Positions 6,322-12,810 are shown, counted from the first letter of the stretch. The stretch: 14,275 nucleotides of DNA from Candidatus Sumerlaeota bacterium (GCA_026398575.1 JAPLSP010000026.1:1-14275), one strand, 5' to 3'. A program made the numbers and translations. Notes: generated by a model from the letters alone, not told the origin.

Positions 6322-7474
6322 TGCCATTACCTATATTTTTTTGATTCTTTGGGGTGGACTGGGTGGACCTGGTGGACGAAGTGGACTGACAACCTGAACC
6401 CCGACCCCAAGCTTTAATGGACTGCAGGACGATAATTAAATCACGCGGGCTGACTCCCAGGGCGTTCAAGCCCGATACCAGTTCGGTGATCGTCACACTT
6501 TCGGGGATGATCACCATGTTTCTTTTTTCTTTTTCAGCTTGGATGGCTGTCGAGACGGTTTTTTCCGTCTTGCCTTGCGAAAAAGGCAGTGGCTGCGAAA
6601 CGCTCTCCTCGGATGTGATGGTGATCGAAAGGTTGCCATGAGCGATCGCCACGGTCGAAACCCGCACGTTTTCTCCCATGATGATGGTTCCCGTCCGCTC
6701 ATCCAGCACCACGCGGGCCGGCTGGTCCGGATTGACGGGAATTGTCTCGAGTTGCGCAATAAACTCCACCATGCGCCCCTGGTATTCCGCCGGCGTCAGC
6801 ACACCAATAGTCCCAGCGTCAATGGGCTGCGCGATTTCGCCTTTCATGGTTTTATTGATCGCCTCGGCTACGCGCTGCGCCGTGACGAAATCCGGGTTAT
6901 GCAGCGCGAATGAGATTTGCGACTTGGCGCTCAGGTCAATGGCGACTTCGCGCTCGATCAAGGCGCCACCCGGGATCTGCCCGACGGTCGGGTGATTCTC
7001 AACGATCGAAGTTCCGCCGGATTTGGCCTGGAAACCGCCGATCATCACGGCGCCCTGGGCTACGGCGTAAACCTTGCCATCGCCCGCTTTCAACGGCGTC
7101 ATGATCAACTGCCCGCCTTGCAAGGTTTTGGCGTCGGCCACCGAAGCCACCGTCACGTCAATGCGCGAGCCGGGACGGGCGAAAGGCGGCAGCTTGGCCG
7201 TGACGATGACGGCGGCGATGTTTTCGGCCCGGATTTCCCCCGGCACCACGATGCCGTTGCGCTTCAGGAATGCAACCAGGCTCTGATAGCTGAATCCCGC
7301 GTTGATGCCGTCGCCGGTGCCGTGGAGACCGACCACAAGACCGTATCCGAGCAGCTGATTGTCGCGCACGCCGATCACGTGGGAAATATCCTTGAGCCGT
7401 ATCGCCCAAGCGGGCGCTGCGGTCAGCGCCAATCCCAGCACTACTATCAGGAGCTTTGCCATCGTTCGCCTCAT
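6314..7474 (-). CDS. flgI: Flagellar P-ring protein FlgI
   Basis: FlgI assembles into the periplasmic P-ring around the rod, with FlgA as chaperone. The N terminus is a classic Sec signal peptide (hydrophobic 8-20, cleavage after AWA near residue 24), then RLKDISHVIGVRDNQLLGYG and VVGLHGTGDG, hallmark P-ring motifs. RVVLDERTGTIIMGENVRVS and VSPRDLIIVLQSIKA near the end confirm the family. The usual final residues after KAxG are missing. Instead the frame runs into a 9-bp GTGGAC array and ends in a tail of about 25 residues containing four xST repeats. The start could also be the ATG ending at 7462, which has GAGG six bases before it. The length of 386 is slightly above normal. Confidence 0.95.
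   Translation of the reverse strand: MRRTMAKLLIVVLGLALTAAPAWAIRLKDISHVIGVRDNQLLGYGLVVGLHGTGDGINAGFSYQSLVAFLKRNGIVVPGEIRAENIAAVIVTAKLPPFARPGSRIDVTVASVADAKTLQGGQLIMTPLKAGDGKVYAVAQGAVMIGGFQAKSGGTSIVENHPTVGQIPGGALIEREVAIDLSAKSQISFALHNPDFVTAQRVAEAINKTMKGEIAQPIDAGTIGVLTPAEYQGRMVEFIAQLETIPVNPDQPARVVLDERTGTIIMGENVRVSTVAIAHGNLSITITSEESVSQPLPFSQGKTEKTVSTAIQAEKEKRNMVIIPESVTITELVSGLNALGVSPRDLIIVLQSIKAWGRGSGCQSTSSTRSTQSTPKNQKNIGNGNG
6354..6386 (-). repeat. GTGGAC array (9-bp period) inside the flgI 3' end
   Basis: GTGGAC occurs at 6354, 6363, 6372 and 6381, a strict 9-bp period on the plus strand. In the flgI frame this encodes four x-Ser-Thr triplets, so a repeat that would be intergenic elsewhere has become coding. 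Confidence 0.85.
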
Positions 7475-7526
7475 CGTCGCTCTGCCTTTCTGTTCAGGAA
7501 ATCGCTTTCGGGTTCAAAACCTCTTG

Positions 7527-7552
7527 CCTCTCGTCTCCAGCCTCCAGCCTCC
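7527..7552 (-). repeat. Short AGGCTGG-type array after flgH
   Basis: Two exact CCTCCAG units plus a TCTCCAG variant abut the flgH stop codon (7553-7555). It is short, and I include it because it occupies the same position relative to a stop codon as the longer arrays. The rest of the gap up to flgI (7475-7526) shows nothing else. Confidence 0.45.
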
Positions 7553-8287
7553 TTAGAAAGGCCACAAGCCGTAGAACAAACGGAATCCCCAGCCCGGCCG
7601 TGTGGACATCGTTACAGGACCGCGTCCGCTATAGAGAACGCGGGCATCGGCAATTTGTGATGAGAGGATCGTGTTGTCGTCGGCGATATCAACGGGGCGG
7701 ATCAGCCCGCTAACGGTGACGACCTGATCGTCATTGTTGATCGTGATAACCGAGCTGCCGAAAATGCGCAAATTGCCGTCCGGGCGTTGCTCGATGACCT
7801 GGGCCGTCACGTTGGCCACCACCGACCCGGCAAGAGCCATCGAGGCGTCGGCCTTGAAACTCGCCGTGCTGTTGCTTTTGATCATGTGGGCCGGATCCAC
7901 ATTCTGAAGGCCGCCTTTTTGGGAAGTCGGGCTCAAGGCGTTGCTCCCGCCTTTGAGATACGATTCCAGGCCGAAGAAGTTGCTGACGCCGGCGTCTATA
8001 TCCGATGCGCGGGTCATGTCGGTCTTCGAGGAGCGCGCGGCCTTGGAGTCTTCGAGAATCTTGACCGTCACCAGGTCGCCCGCGCCGCAGGCTTTGGCGT
8101 CGGCGAAAAGCGTGAAGCTGTCATTGCCGGACCAGAGCGATCCTTCCGTGACTTTCGGATGCATGAACGCCGTCGGGCGGACGACGGGCGGCGCCTCGAC
8201 TTTGGACGAGAACCAGCTGGCGCATCCGGCGGCGTATAATGCCAGGATCGCAGGCGCCAGAAACCGATGGTATTTAGTGGTTTTCAT
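7553..8287 (-). CDS. flgH: Flagellar L-ring lipoprotein FlgH
   Basis: FlgH forms the L-ring in the outer membrane, and its presence shows a diderm envelope. With the start at 8285-8287 the protein is about 244 residues and begins with a lipoprotein signal: basic n-region, hydrophobic stretch, and YAAGC with the lipidated Cys at 22. The family core follows: SLWSGNDSFTLFADAKA, GDLVTVKILEDSKAARSSKT, a VIEQRPDGNLRIFGS motif, and DIADDNTILSSQIADARV near the C terminus. The nearer ATGs of the longer frame have no ribosome-binding site, while this one has a weak GAG-containing stretch about nine bases upstream. It is separated from flgA by an unusually long gap of about 450 bases. Confidence 0.95.
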   Translation of the reverse strand: MKTTKYHRFLAPAILALYAAGCASWFSSKVEAPPVVRPTAFMHPKVTEGSLWSGNDSFTLFADAKACGAGDLVTVKILEDSKAARSSKTDMTRASDIDAGVSNFFGLESYLKGGSNALSPTSQKGGLQNVDPAHMIKSNSTASFKADASMALAGSVVANVTAQVIEQRPDGNLRIFGSSVITINNDDQVVTVSGLIRPVDIADDNTILSSQIADARVLYSGRGPVTMSTRPGWGFRLFYGLWPF

Positions 8288-8644
8288 TTTAGTCTTCTCT
8301 TTCTGCATGAGCATTCGCTATGATCTTCATGTTATCGTATTTTCGGATATAAGTACTAAGTCTGATTTCCCAACGTCTAGTTGCCCATCTACCGCATTGG
8401 GTGGTGCGCGTGACAGTTTTTTCCGACGCAAAAAATCGCGCGGCGCGCGTTGTGTTTCATCAGACCAACGAATAAGGACAAAGGAACTCCGAGTCGCTTG
8501 CAGGCGCCTTGAATTTCGGAGGGCAGGAAATTATGTTGGGGGCATATCCAGCCGAAGGAAAGACTGCTCAAACCGGGCAATCTTACCAGCCAAGTTCCTT
8601 CGCCCTTGTTCTTTGATCCGAGAAAATCCATTTTTTCCCATCCT
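8288..8644. other. Long flgA-flgH gap, no recognisable gene
   Basis: This stretch interrupts an otherwise tight operon. A minus-strand frame of 95 codons (8389-8676) covers most of it, but its proposed ATG lies inside a repeat arm, its first residues translate the repeat, and I recognise no family in the rest. It may be the decayed content of a cassette like the S23 ones. I find no convincing promoter or terminator. Confidence 0.5.
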
Positions 8645-8737
8645 GTTTTCGGTTTTCGGTTTTCAGCTTTCAGCAATTATGGAGCAAAAGGGGATCGTAG
8701 TTATGAACCGAAAACCGAAAACTGAAAACCGAAAACT
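8645..8737. repeat. Inverted pair of TTTTCGG arrays after flgA, with no gene between
   Basis: The arm at 8645-8674 repeats TTTTCGG and TTTTCAG. The arm at 8705-8737 repeats the complement, CCGAAAA and CTGAAAA. The arms pair at roughly 25 of 30 positions around a loop of about 30 bases. The flgA stop codon (8736-8738) is the outer edge of the second arm, so in the mRNA a long hairpin begins right after flgA. Confidence 0.8.
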
Positions 8738-9899
8738 AGTAAATAACCTCGACTCGTTGCGGTCCGACGACGCGCGCCATGGTTTCCCTGCCGGACGTCG
8801 GATTGATGACAGTGATAATGTCGCCTTCGCCGCCGGCGGTCTTGGCCACGCCTTTGGTTTGCAGATGCATACGCGGCGCGTTGACCGCCATGATCACCAC
8901 GTCGTTGCGGTTGACCAGAATCTGGCTCTTGAGGCTGTCGCCGCGCAACACGTCGCCCAACTGGATCGCGCGGGCGCAGATTTTGCCGACGGCCTTGTCC
9001 GCGTCGCACAGGGCGCGGGTCGGGAGGCTCGATTGCGGCGCCCGGGCGATGCTGATGTGCCGGCGCTGAATGGTCTCGCCCACGTCCACCGCCGCCGCCG
9101 CGCGCACGACGGGAACCATCACGTCCACGAAAACCGACCCGCGCGTCCGCATCGCTTCCTTGCCGTCCACGTTCACGACGACGTCGAAAGGTTGGATGCC
9201 GACGATGGCGCCGCGCTGGCGCGGTTCGATCTTCACCTGCGAGGCGCCGGCCGGAATCTGCGAATCGGTGGGCAGGTTCCAGTCGCGCAGCACGAGATCG
9301 TCCGGATTCTGTCCCGAGGCGGCCTGCATGATCTTGGCTGCTTCGCGCATGACGTCTTCGCGCCGCAAGACCTGCGCTTCGCGCGATACGGACGCCTGCG
9401 GCGGAACCCACAAGTGCGTTTCCTCTTTGTTGAATCCCTCTTTGCGCAGGCAGGCCTCGATGATCGGCGCGGTCAGGCGCACGCTGCTGTTCAGGCGCGG
9501 CAAGAGACCCAGGTTGATCGCCGCCGCCTTGGCGCGCGCGGCCTCGTCAGCCCCCGAGATCGCCGCCACGTCCTTCAACAGCACGACGTCCCCCGGGACA
9601 ATCGTCAACTCGCGCACGGCGATGGATAGTTTGGTGTTGGGCGAAGCCTGTTTTCCCGCCTGGCTGGCTTCGGCGCTTTTCCACCCGCCGGCCATTTCCG
9701 CCAGCGCGGACATCGTGGGAAGCGCGGACGCGACGCGCGTTTGAGCTTGAACCTTGGGCTCGGGACTGTCCGCCAATTGCGGCACATTCATCGCCGCCAA
9801 TGAAACGGTCAACGTTTGCGAGCTGGCTGGAATCGGTTGCGCATTTGCCGCCGCCAGGCAGAAGCAAACTCCCACAAGACCCGCTCTCAAGTTTTTCAT
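8736..9899 (-). CDS. flgA: P-ring assembly chaperone FlgA, with long N-terminal region
   Basis: FlgA is a periplasmic chaperone for P-ring polymerisation. The start at 9897-9899 has AGAGGA eight bases upstream and leads into a signal peptide (MKNLRAGLVGVCFCLAAANA). The product is 387 residues, longer than the enteric protein of about 220. A variable region covers about 25-90, then come the domains seen in long FlgA forms: VPGDVVLLKDVA at about 101-112 and a middle beta-rich part. The SAF-like segment is at about 270-325, with AVDVGETIQRRHI and AIQLGDVLRGDSL. The C-terminal ChapFlgA part contains VNRNDVVIMAV and ends GPQRVEVIY. Its neighbours flgG and flgH-flgI match its role. Confidence 0.92.
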   Translation of the reverse strand: MKNLRAGLVGVCFCLAAANAQPIPASSQTLTVSLAAMNVPQLADSPEPKVQAQTRVASALPTMSALAEMAGGWKSAEASQAGKQASPNTKLSIAVRELTIVPGDVVLLKDVAAISGADEAARAKAAAINLGLLPRLNSSVRLTAPIIEACLRKEGFNKEETHLWVPPQASVSREAQVLRREDVMREAAKIMQAASGQNPDDLVLRDWNLPTDSQIPAGASQVKIEPRQRGAIVGIQPFDVVVNVDGKEAMRTRGSVFVDVMVPVVRAAAAVDVGETIQRRHISIARAPQSSLPTRALCDADKAVGKICARAIQLGDVLRGDSLKSQILVNRNDVVIMAVNAPRMHLQTKGVAKTAGGEGDIITVINPTSGRETMARVVGPQRVEVIY

Positions 9900-9913
9900 G
9901 GCAATGTTCCTCT

Positions 9914-10149
9914 TCCCAAGTTCACAGTTCACAGTTCCAAGTTCATGGTTCCGAGTTCATAGATCCGAGTTCTGGGTTCCTCTCCGCGTCTGACACGGAC
10001 CGACACGGACCGACACGGACCGACACGGACTTCTCGCTAGCCCTCTCCGCGTCTCCGCGTCTCTCCTCTCCGCGTCTCCGCGTCTCCGCATCTCCGCGTC
10101 TCCCCTCTCCGCGTCTCCGCGTCTCCCCTCTCCCTGCCCCCTGCCCCCT
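9914..10149. repeat. Composite array of four short-motif families between flgG and flgA
   Basis: The gap is packed with repeats in four blocks. GTTCCGAGTTCATAG-like units occupy 9919-9980. CGACACGGAC occurs four times at a 10-bp period (about 9991-10030). CCGCGTCTC units, about eight copies with CCTCT interruptions, run from about 10045 to 10128, with one outlier near 9984. CCCTGCCCC units end the block at 10131-10149, four bases from the flgG stop. The first motif matches S23 cassette 1 arms and the last matches S23 cassette 2 arms. There is no gene, and there are no unique spacers between constant repeats. Confidence 0.9.
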
Positions 10150-10153
10150 GTCC

Positions 10154-10939
10154 TTACCGCTTGGCGTTATTCGCCGTCTGCAGCATCTCGTCGCTGGTCT
10201 GGATCGCCTTGGAGTTAACCTCATAAGCGCGCTGCGCCACGATCATATTGACCAATTCATCCACGACCGCAACGTTGGATAATTCCAGAAAACCTTGCGT
10301 GATTTCGCCGATGCCATTCTGGCCCGGGGTACCGATGGTCGGGCGGCCTGAAGAGGTGGATTCCCTGAACAGGTTGCGTCCCATGGCATTGAGCCCGGCG
10401 GGATTCGAAAAGCGCGCCAACTGGATATTGCCGATCGTCTGCGGCTGGTTATTGGCGATGATCGAGACCGTTCCGTCCATGCCGATATTGATTTGCTCGG
10501 CGTTTGTCGGGATGGTGATGTTGTCGCCGAGGGGATCGCCGTCGCTCGTCACCATGCGGCCCGTGCTGTCTTTTTTGAACGAACCGGCGCGCGTATAGGC
10601 CGTGTCGCCGTTGGCCAGCGTGACACGGAAAAAGCCGTCGTTATTGATCGCCAGGTCCAGCGGATTGCCCGTGTTGGCGAAGCTGCCGGGAGAGAAGAGT
10701 TTTTGCACCGCCGAAGGCTGCGATCCCAAGCCAATGCTGATGCCGGTGGGGACCTCGGTGCCCGTGGTGGCGCTGGCGCCGGCGGGACGGACCGATTGAT
10801 AGAGCAAGTCCTGGAAATCGGCGCGGCCCATCTTGTAGCCGTTGGTGTTGACGTTCGCCAGATTGTGCGAGATGACGTCAATATTGATCTGCTGGGATTT
10901 CATCCCGCTGGCGGCGGTGTAAAGAGCGCGGATGGACAT
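10154..10939 (-). CDS. flgG: Flagellar distal rod protein FlgG
   Basis: FlgG polymerises into the distal rod that crosses the P and L rings. The 261-residue length is that of the family. The N-terminal signature [16 protein letters not shown] leads to [11 protein letters not shown], the flagellar rod motif. A central [20 protein letters not shown] segment and the C-terminal [19 protein letters not shown] helix complete the hallmarks. The start has GGGAG eight bases upstream. In most genomes flgF and flgG are directly adjacent. Here an S23 gene with inverted arrays separates them by about 620 bases. Confidence 0.97.
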   Translation of the reverse strand: MSIRALYTAASGMKSQQINIDVISHNLANVNTNGYKMGRADFQDLLYQSVRPAGASATTGTEVPTGISIGLGSQPSAVQKLFSPGSFANTGNPLDLAINNDGFFRVTLANGDTAYTRAGSFKKDSTGRMVTSDGDPLGDNITIPTNAEQINIGMDGTVSIIANNQPQTIGNIQLARFSNPAGLNAMGRNLFRESTSSGRPTIGTPGQNGIGEITQGFLELSNVAVVDELVNMIVAQRAYEVNSKAIQTSDEMLQTANNAKR

Positions 10940-10967
10940 GGGTAATACTCCCTTGCATTTGGATTTT

Positions 10968-11005
10968 AGGGGTCAGGGGTCAGGGGTCAGGGGCCAGGGG
11001 CCAGG
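10968..11005 (+). repeat. AGGGGTC array, left arm of S23 cassette 2
   Basis: Units of GGGGTCA (three) and GGGGCCA (two) repeat at a 7-bp period. Bases 10974-10998 are complementary in inverted orientation to 11521-11545 at 24 of 25 positions. The arm lies about 30 bases upstream of the flgG start. Confidence 0.88.
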
Positions 11006-11032
11006 ATTCCGAGATCGGCGCGTTGAAAACAA

Positions 11033-11413
11033 TTATTTCAGATTTTCTATGGATTTTATCAATCCGTTCAACAACCGTCCCGTTTCCTGAGCGCATCTCC
11101 AAACCTCGAGGCCTTTGCTTCTATTGAGATAAGATAACCGAACCGCCAACTGTAATTGTGTTTCAACTTCCGCCAGTGATCCGCGCGCAATCGAAAGATG
11201 GTGGCGAAAATCCGCTGTATAAAGGCGCGCATGGCCTTCCGCGATATTCGAAGGGACGGACACTGATGCGCGCCGAATCTGATTTGTCAGGCCAAACTTT
11301 TCCTCGTCAGGGAATGCTTTCGTCGTTTGATAAACTAGAAGAGCCAAGTCCATCGCTTTCTGCCATGCCACCAAATCACGATAGGATCGGATTTTTTTGT
11401 TCGGCTCCTTCAT
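11033..11413 (-). CDS. S23-family four-helix-bundle protein
   Basis: This second S23 homologue has 126 residues. It opens with the family pattern SYRDLVAWQKAMDLALLVY, then FGLTNQIRRASVS (QIRRASVS at 45-52), SNIAEG at 55-60 and the GSLAEVETQLQLA helix. It shares roughly half its residues with the 2601-2999 product in the central helix region and less elsewhere. The start at 11411-11413 has AAGGAG seven bases upstream. The longer frame adds residues with no family similarity. GC content is in the mid-forties by hand count, lower than the flanking flagellar genes. Its function is not established, and basic helices suggest nucleic-acid or ribosome association. It would be co-transcribed with flgF and flgG. 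Confidence 0.9.
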   Translation of the reverse strand: MKEPNKKIRSYRDLVAWQKAMDLALLVYQTTKAFPDEEKFGLTNQIRRASVSVPSNIAEGHARLYTADFRHHLSIARGSLAEVETQLQLAVRLSYLNRSKGLEVWRCAQETGRLLNGLIKSIENLK

Positions 11414-11520
11414 GGCTTGTCTCCTTATTTCTTGGTGCGCAACAGCTTGCTGCCCTCTGAGAACCATACTGCAATTTATTTGAAATTCACTTTGCTCTCA
11501 GATTCGCTATCCATGTCTTT

Positions 11521-11554
11521 CCTAGCCCCTGACCCCTGACCCCTGCCCCCTGCC
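11521..11554 (-). repeat. GACCCCT/GCCCCCT array, right arm of S23 cassette 2
   Basis: On the plus strand four CCCCTGA or CCCCTGC-type units repeat. The array begins within ten bases of the flgF stop codon (11561-11563). In mRNA sense it holds four runs of at least four guanines spaced by 2-3 bases (11526-11550), a G-quadruplex motif, and it is also the partner of the 10968-11005 arm. Confidence 0.88.
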
Positions 11555-11560
11555 TTACCG

Positions 11561-12343
11561 TCATTGCGCCGCCACGGCCCCCAGCAGCTGGTTGTTCATA
11601 TCTTCACTGGCATGGACCAGTTTTTGATAAGCTTCATACGCGCGCTGGGTTGCAATCATATCCACCAGCTCATCCACGATCTGCACATTGGACATCTCGA
11701 CAAAACCCTGGTCCATCTGGACGTCGTTGTCTGCGAGCGGTTGAGGGGTTTTGGAGGGATCCTTGGCGCGGAACAGATTGGCGCCTTCTTTTTCCAAAGC
11801 CTGGGGGTTCGCAAAACGAACCACCTGGATCGCGCCCGTAGTCTTGCCTTTATCGTTGACGACGGCGCCGTTGGGCGTGATGGTGAAATTCGGAGTGTCA
11901 ATCGTGATGCTTTTGCCGTTCCGATCGGCCACCGGGTTTCCGCTCTCTGTAACCAGTATGCCTTCTTTGGTCACGGCGAAATTCCCGGCGCGCGTGTATC
12001 GGTCGCCCTTGGGAGTCTTGACGACAAAGAATCCGTCGCCACACAGCATCACGTCCGTTTTGGCGCCGGTCTGGCGCGCCACGCCGGGCATAAAGTCTGT
12101 GGTGTTGTCGCAGATATTGGCGTATAGCGTCTGATAGAAAGAAGCCTGTGGAGGGTTGACCTTCAGATCGGCGGCCGAGCTTTGGCGCAACAGCTCATAA
12201 TTTGGTCCGGCATTAACCATGTTCATGGCCACATGTTCGGATTTGAAGCCGGCGCTGCTGGCGTTTGCCAGGTTGTTGGCGATGACGGCCATGCGGCGCT
12301 CGGCCGCAATGGCTCCGGAAAGGCCCAAATAGACTTCCTGCAT
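11561..12343 (-). CDS. flgF: Flagellar proximal rod protein FlgF
   Basis: FlgF is a rod subunit exported before FlgG. The start at 12341-12343 gives 260 residues beginning MQEVYLGLSGAIAAERRM. It has GGAGG eleven bases upstream and lies downstream of the predicted sigma-54 start site, whereas the longer frame would start inside the promoter. Motifs include VIANNLANASSAGFK, a GDGFFVVKTPKGDRYTRAGNF segment, and the VDELVDMIATQRAYEAYQK C-terminal helix. The missing flagellar-basal-body genes flgB, flgC and fliE must lie elsewhere. It is the first gene of the early operon. Confidence 0.95.
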   Translation of the reverse strand: MQEVYLGLSGAIAAERRMAVIANNLANASSAGFKSEHVAMNMVNAGPNYELLRQSSAADLKVNPPQASFYQTLYANICDNTTDFMPGVARQTGAKTDVMLCGDGFFVVKTPKGDRYTRAGNFAVTKEGILVTESGNPVADRNGKSITIDTPNFTITPNGAVVNDKGKTTGAIQVVRFANPQALEKEGANLFRAKDPSKTPQPLADNDVQMDQGFVEMSNVQIVDELVDMIATQRAYEAYQKLVHASEDMNNQLLGAVAAQ

Positions 12344-12386
12344 GGCTCGGTTTGCCTCCGCTCTGGAATTGCCCCCCAAGGGAAGG

Positions 12387-12403
12387 AACAAACACCGTGC
12401 CAA
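12387..12403 (-). promoter_or_regulatory. Sigma-54 promoter of the flgF-S23-flgG-flgA-flgH-flgI-flgJ operon
   Basis: On the minus strand TTGGCACG is followed after four bases by TTGTT. The -24/-12 consensus is TTGGCACG, four bases, TTGCT, so the only departure is T for C in the -12 GC. Spacing between the two elements is exact. The start site would lie about 30 bases before the flgF ATG. Sigma-54 control of early rod and ring genes is well known in Vibrio, Pseudomonas and Campylobacter. Confidence 0.68.
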
Positions 12404-12443
12404 TTGTCTGGATTGGCGCTTGAAACGAGCGAATTTATTTAGA

Positions 12444-12590
12444 ACGCTGAATTTATGATCGTTAGGCGCCGGCAGCCATTGAAACAGGAGGGCGCCTGCC
12501 GCACTTCAAGGCTAGGAAAAGACTGCCGCCGTCAGGAAAAGGCTGCCCGGCGCCTGACGCCCTGCCATAAAAATGACGTTGAATTTATGA
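12444..12590. promoter_or_regulatory. Repeat-rich region upstream of the flgF promoter, possible enhancer or small palindromic element
   Basis: Three nested structures fill this gene-free stretch. A 15-base direct repeat with one mismatch (12444-12458 and 12576-12590) flanks it. An inverted repeat AGGCGCCGGCAGCC (12464-12477) pairs with 12541-12555 with one extra base. A 15-base direct repeat AGGAAAAGrCTGCCs occurs at 12514 and 12534, exactly 20 bp apart. It lies about 40-190 bp upstream of the sigma-54 promoter, where an NtrC-type activator would bind. It could instead be a small inserted palindromic element with a target duplication. Confidence 0.5.
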
Positions 12591-12626
12591 ATCAATGAAT
12601 TTTATTCAGTTTGCCCGATTCCGCGC

Positions 12627-12656
12627 TTGACGCCGCAACAGAAGTGTAAATAAACT
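12627..12656 (+). promoter_or_regulatory. Candidate sigma-70 promoter of the tRNA-Ala gene
   Basis: TTGACG (12627-12632) is followed after 18 bases by TAAACT (12651-12656). The start would fall near 12663, about 40 bases before the mature tRNA. The -10 is a partial match. Confidence 0.45.
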
Positions 12657-12701
12657 CCCTGTCCTTTCGCGCGCGTCACAGGCAAAAGGCGTCTTGAATG
12701 C

Positions 12702-12777
12702 GGGGGTATAGCTCAGTTGGGAGAGCGCTTGACTGGCAGTCAAGAGGTCGGGGGTTCAACTCCCCCTACCTCCACCA
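12702..12777 (+). tRNA. tRNA-Ala (anticodon GGC)
   Basis: The 76-base gene folds into a complete cloverleaf. The acceptor stem GGGGGTA pairs with TACCTCC and contains the G3:U70 pair that defines alanine identity. The D stem is GCTC/GAGC, the anticodon stem CTTGA/TCAAG holds the loop CTGGCAG with anticodon GGC, and the T arm is GGGGG-TTCAACT-CCCCC. The discriminator A is followed by an encoded CCA. It reads GCC and possibly GCU codons. It is on the opposite strand to all protein genes here, with its own promoter and terminator. A restriction gene begins just past its 3' end, a common position for integrated DNA. Confidence 0.98.
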
Positions 12778-12810
12778 AAAAAGACGAAGAAATACAAAGG
12801 AAATTAAGAG

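Larger units (their letters stand above)
10968..11554 (-). mobile_element. Putative S23 cassette 2 with inverted array ends, inserted between flgF and flgG
   Basis: The plan is the same as at 2490-3127: an S23 gene, flanked by arrays of one short motif in opposite orientation, splits a gene pair that is normally contiguous. The motif (7-bp AGGGGTC) is unrelated to that of cassette 1, and the two S23 proteins have diverged considerably, so these look like independent insertions and not a recent duplication. No recombinase is encoded. Mobility is inferred. Confidence 0.5.

Noticed and set aside
8575..8605. Sigma-54 promoter (minus-strand TTGGC...TTGC) upstream of flgH.
   Set aside because: The spacing between the GG and GC elements is 11 bases instead of the required 10, and the -24 box is poor.
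8389..8676. A 95-codon minus-strand gene between flgA and flgH.
   Set aside because: Its start lies in a repeat arm, its first residues translate the repeat, no ribosome-binding site is evident and no family is recognisable.
7941..9629. A plus-strand open frame of 562 codons, and a similar one of over 300 codons at 60-1004.
   Set aside because: They lie antisense to clearly recognisable flgH, flgA, fliW and cdd, have His/Arg/Asp-rich low-complexity composition, and are expected antisense frames in GC-rich coding DNA.
9914..10149. Possible CRISPR array.
   Set aside because: Units are 8-11 bp, degenerate and contiguous. There are no unique spacers of constant length and no cas genes.
2601..11413. 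Diversity-generating retroelement, because Avd resembles S23 proteins.
   Set aside because: There is no reverse transcriptase, no template and variable repeat pair, and both proteins carry the S23 signature typical of stand-alone copies.
2490..11554. Insertion sequences carrying the S23 genes.
   Set aside because: No transposase, integrase or target duplication could be found at either cassette, so they are listed only as putative elements.
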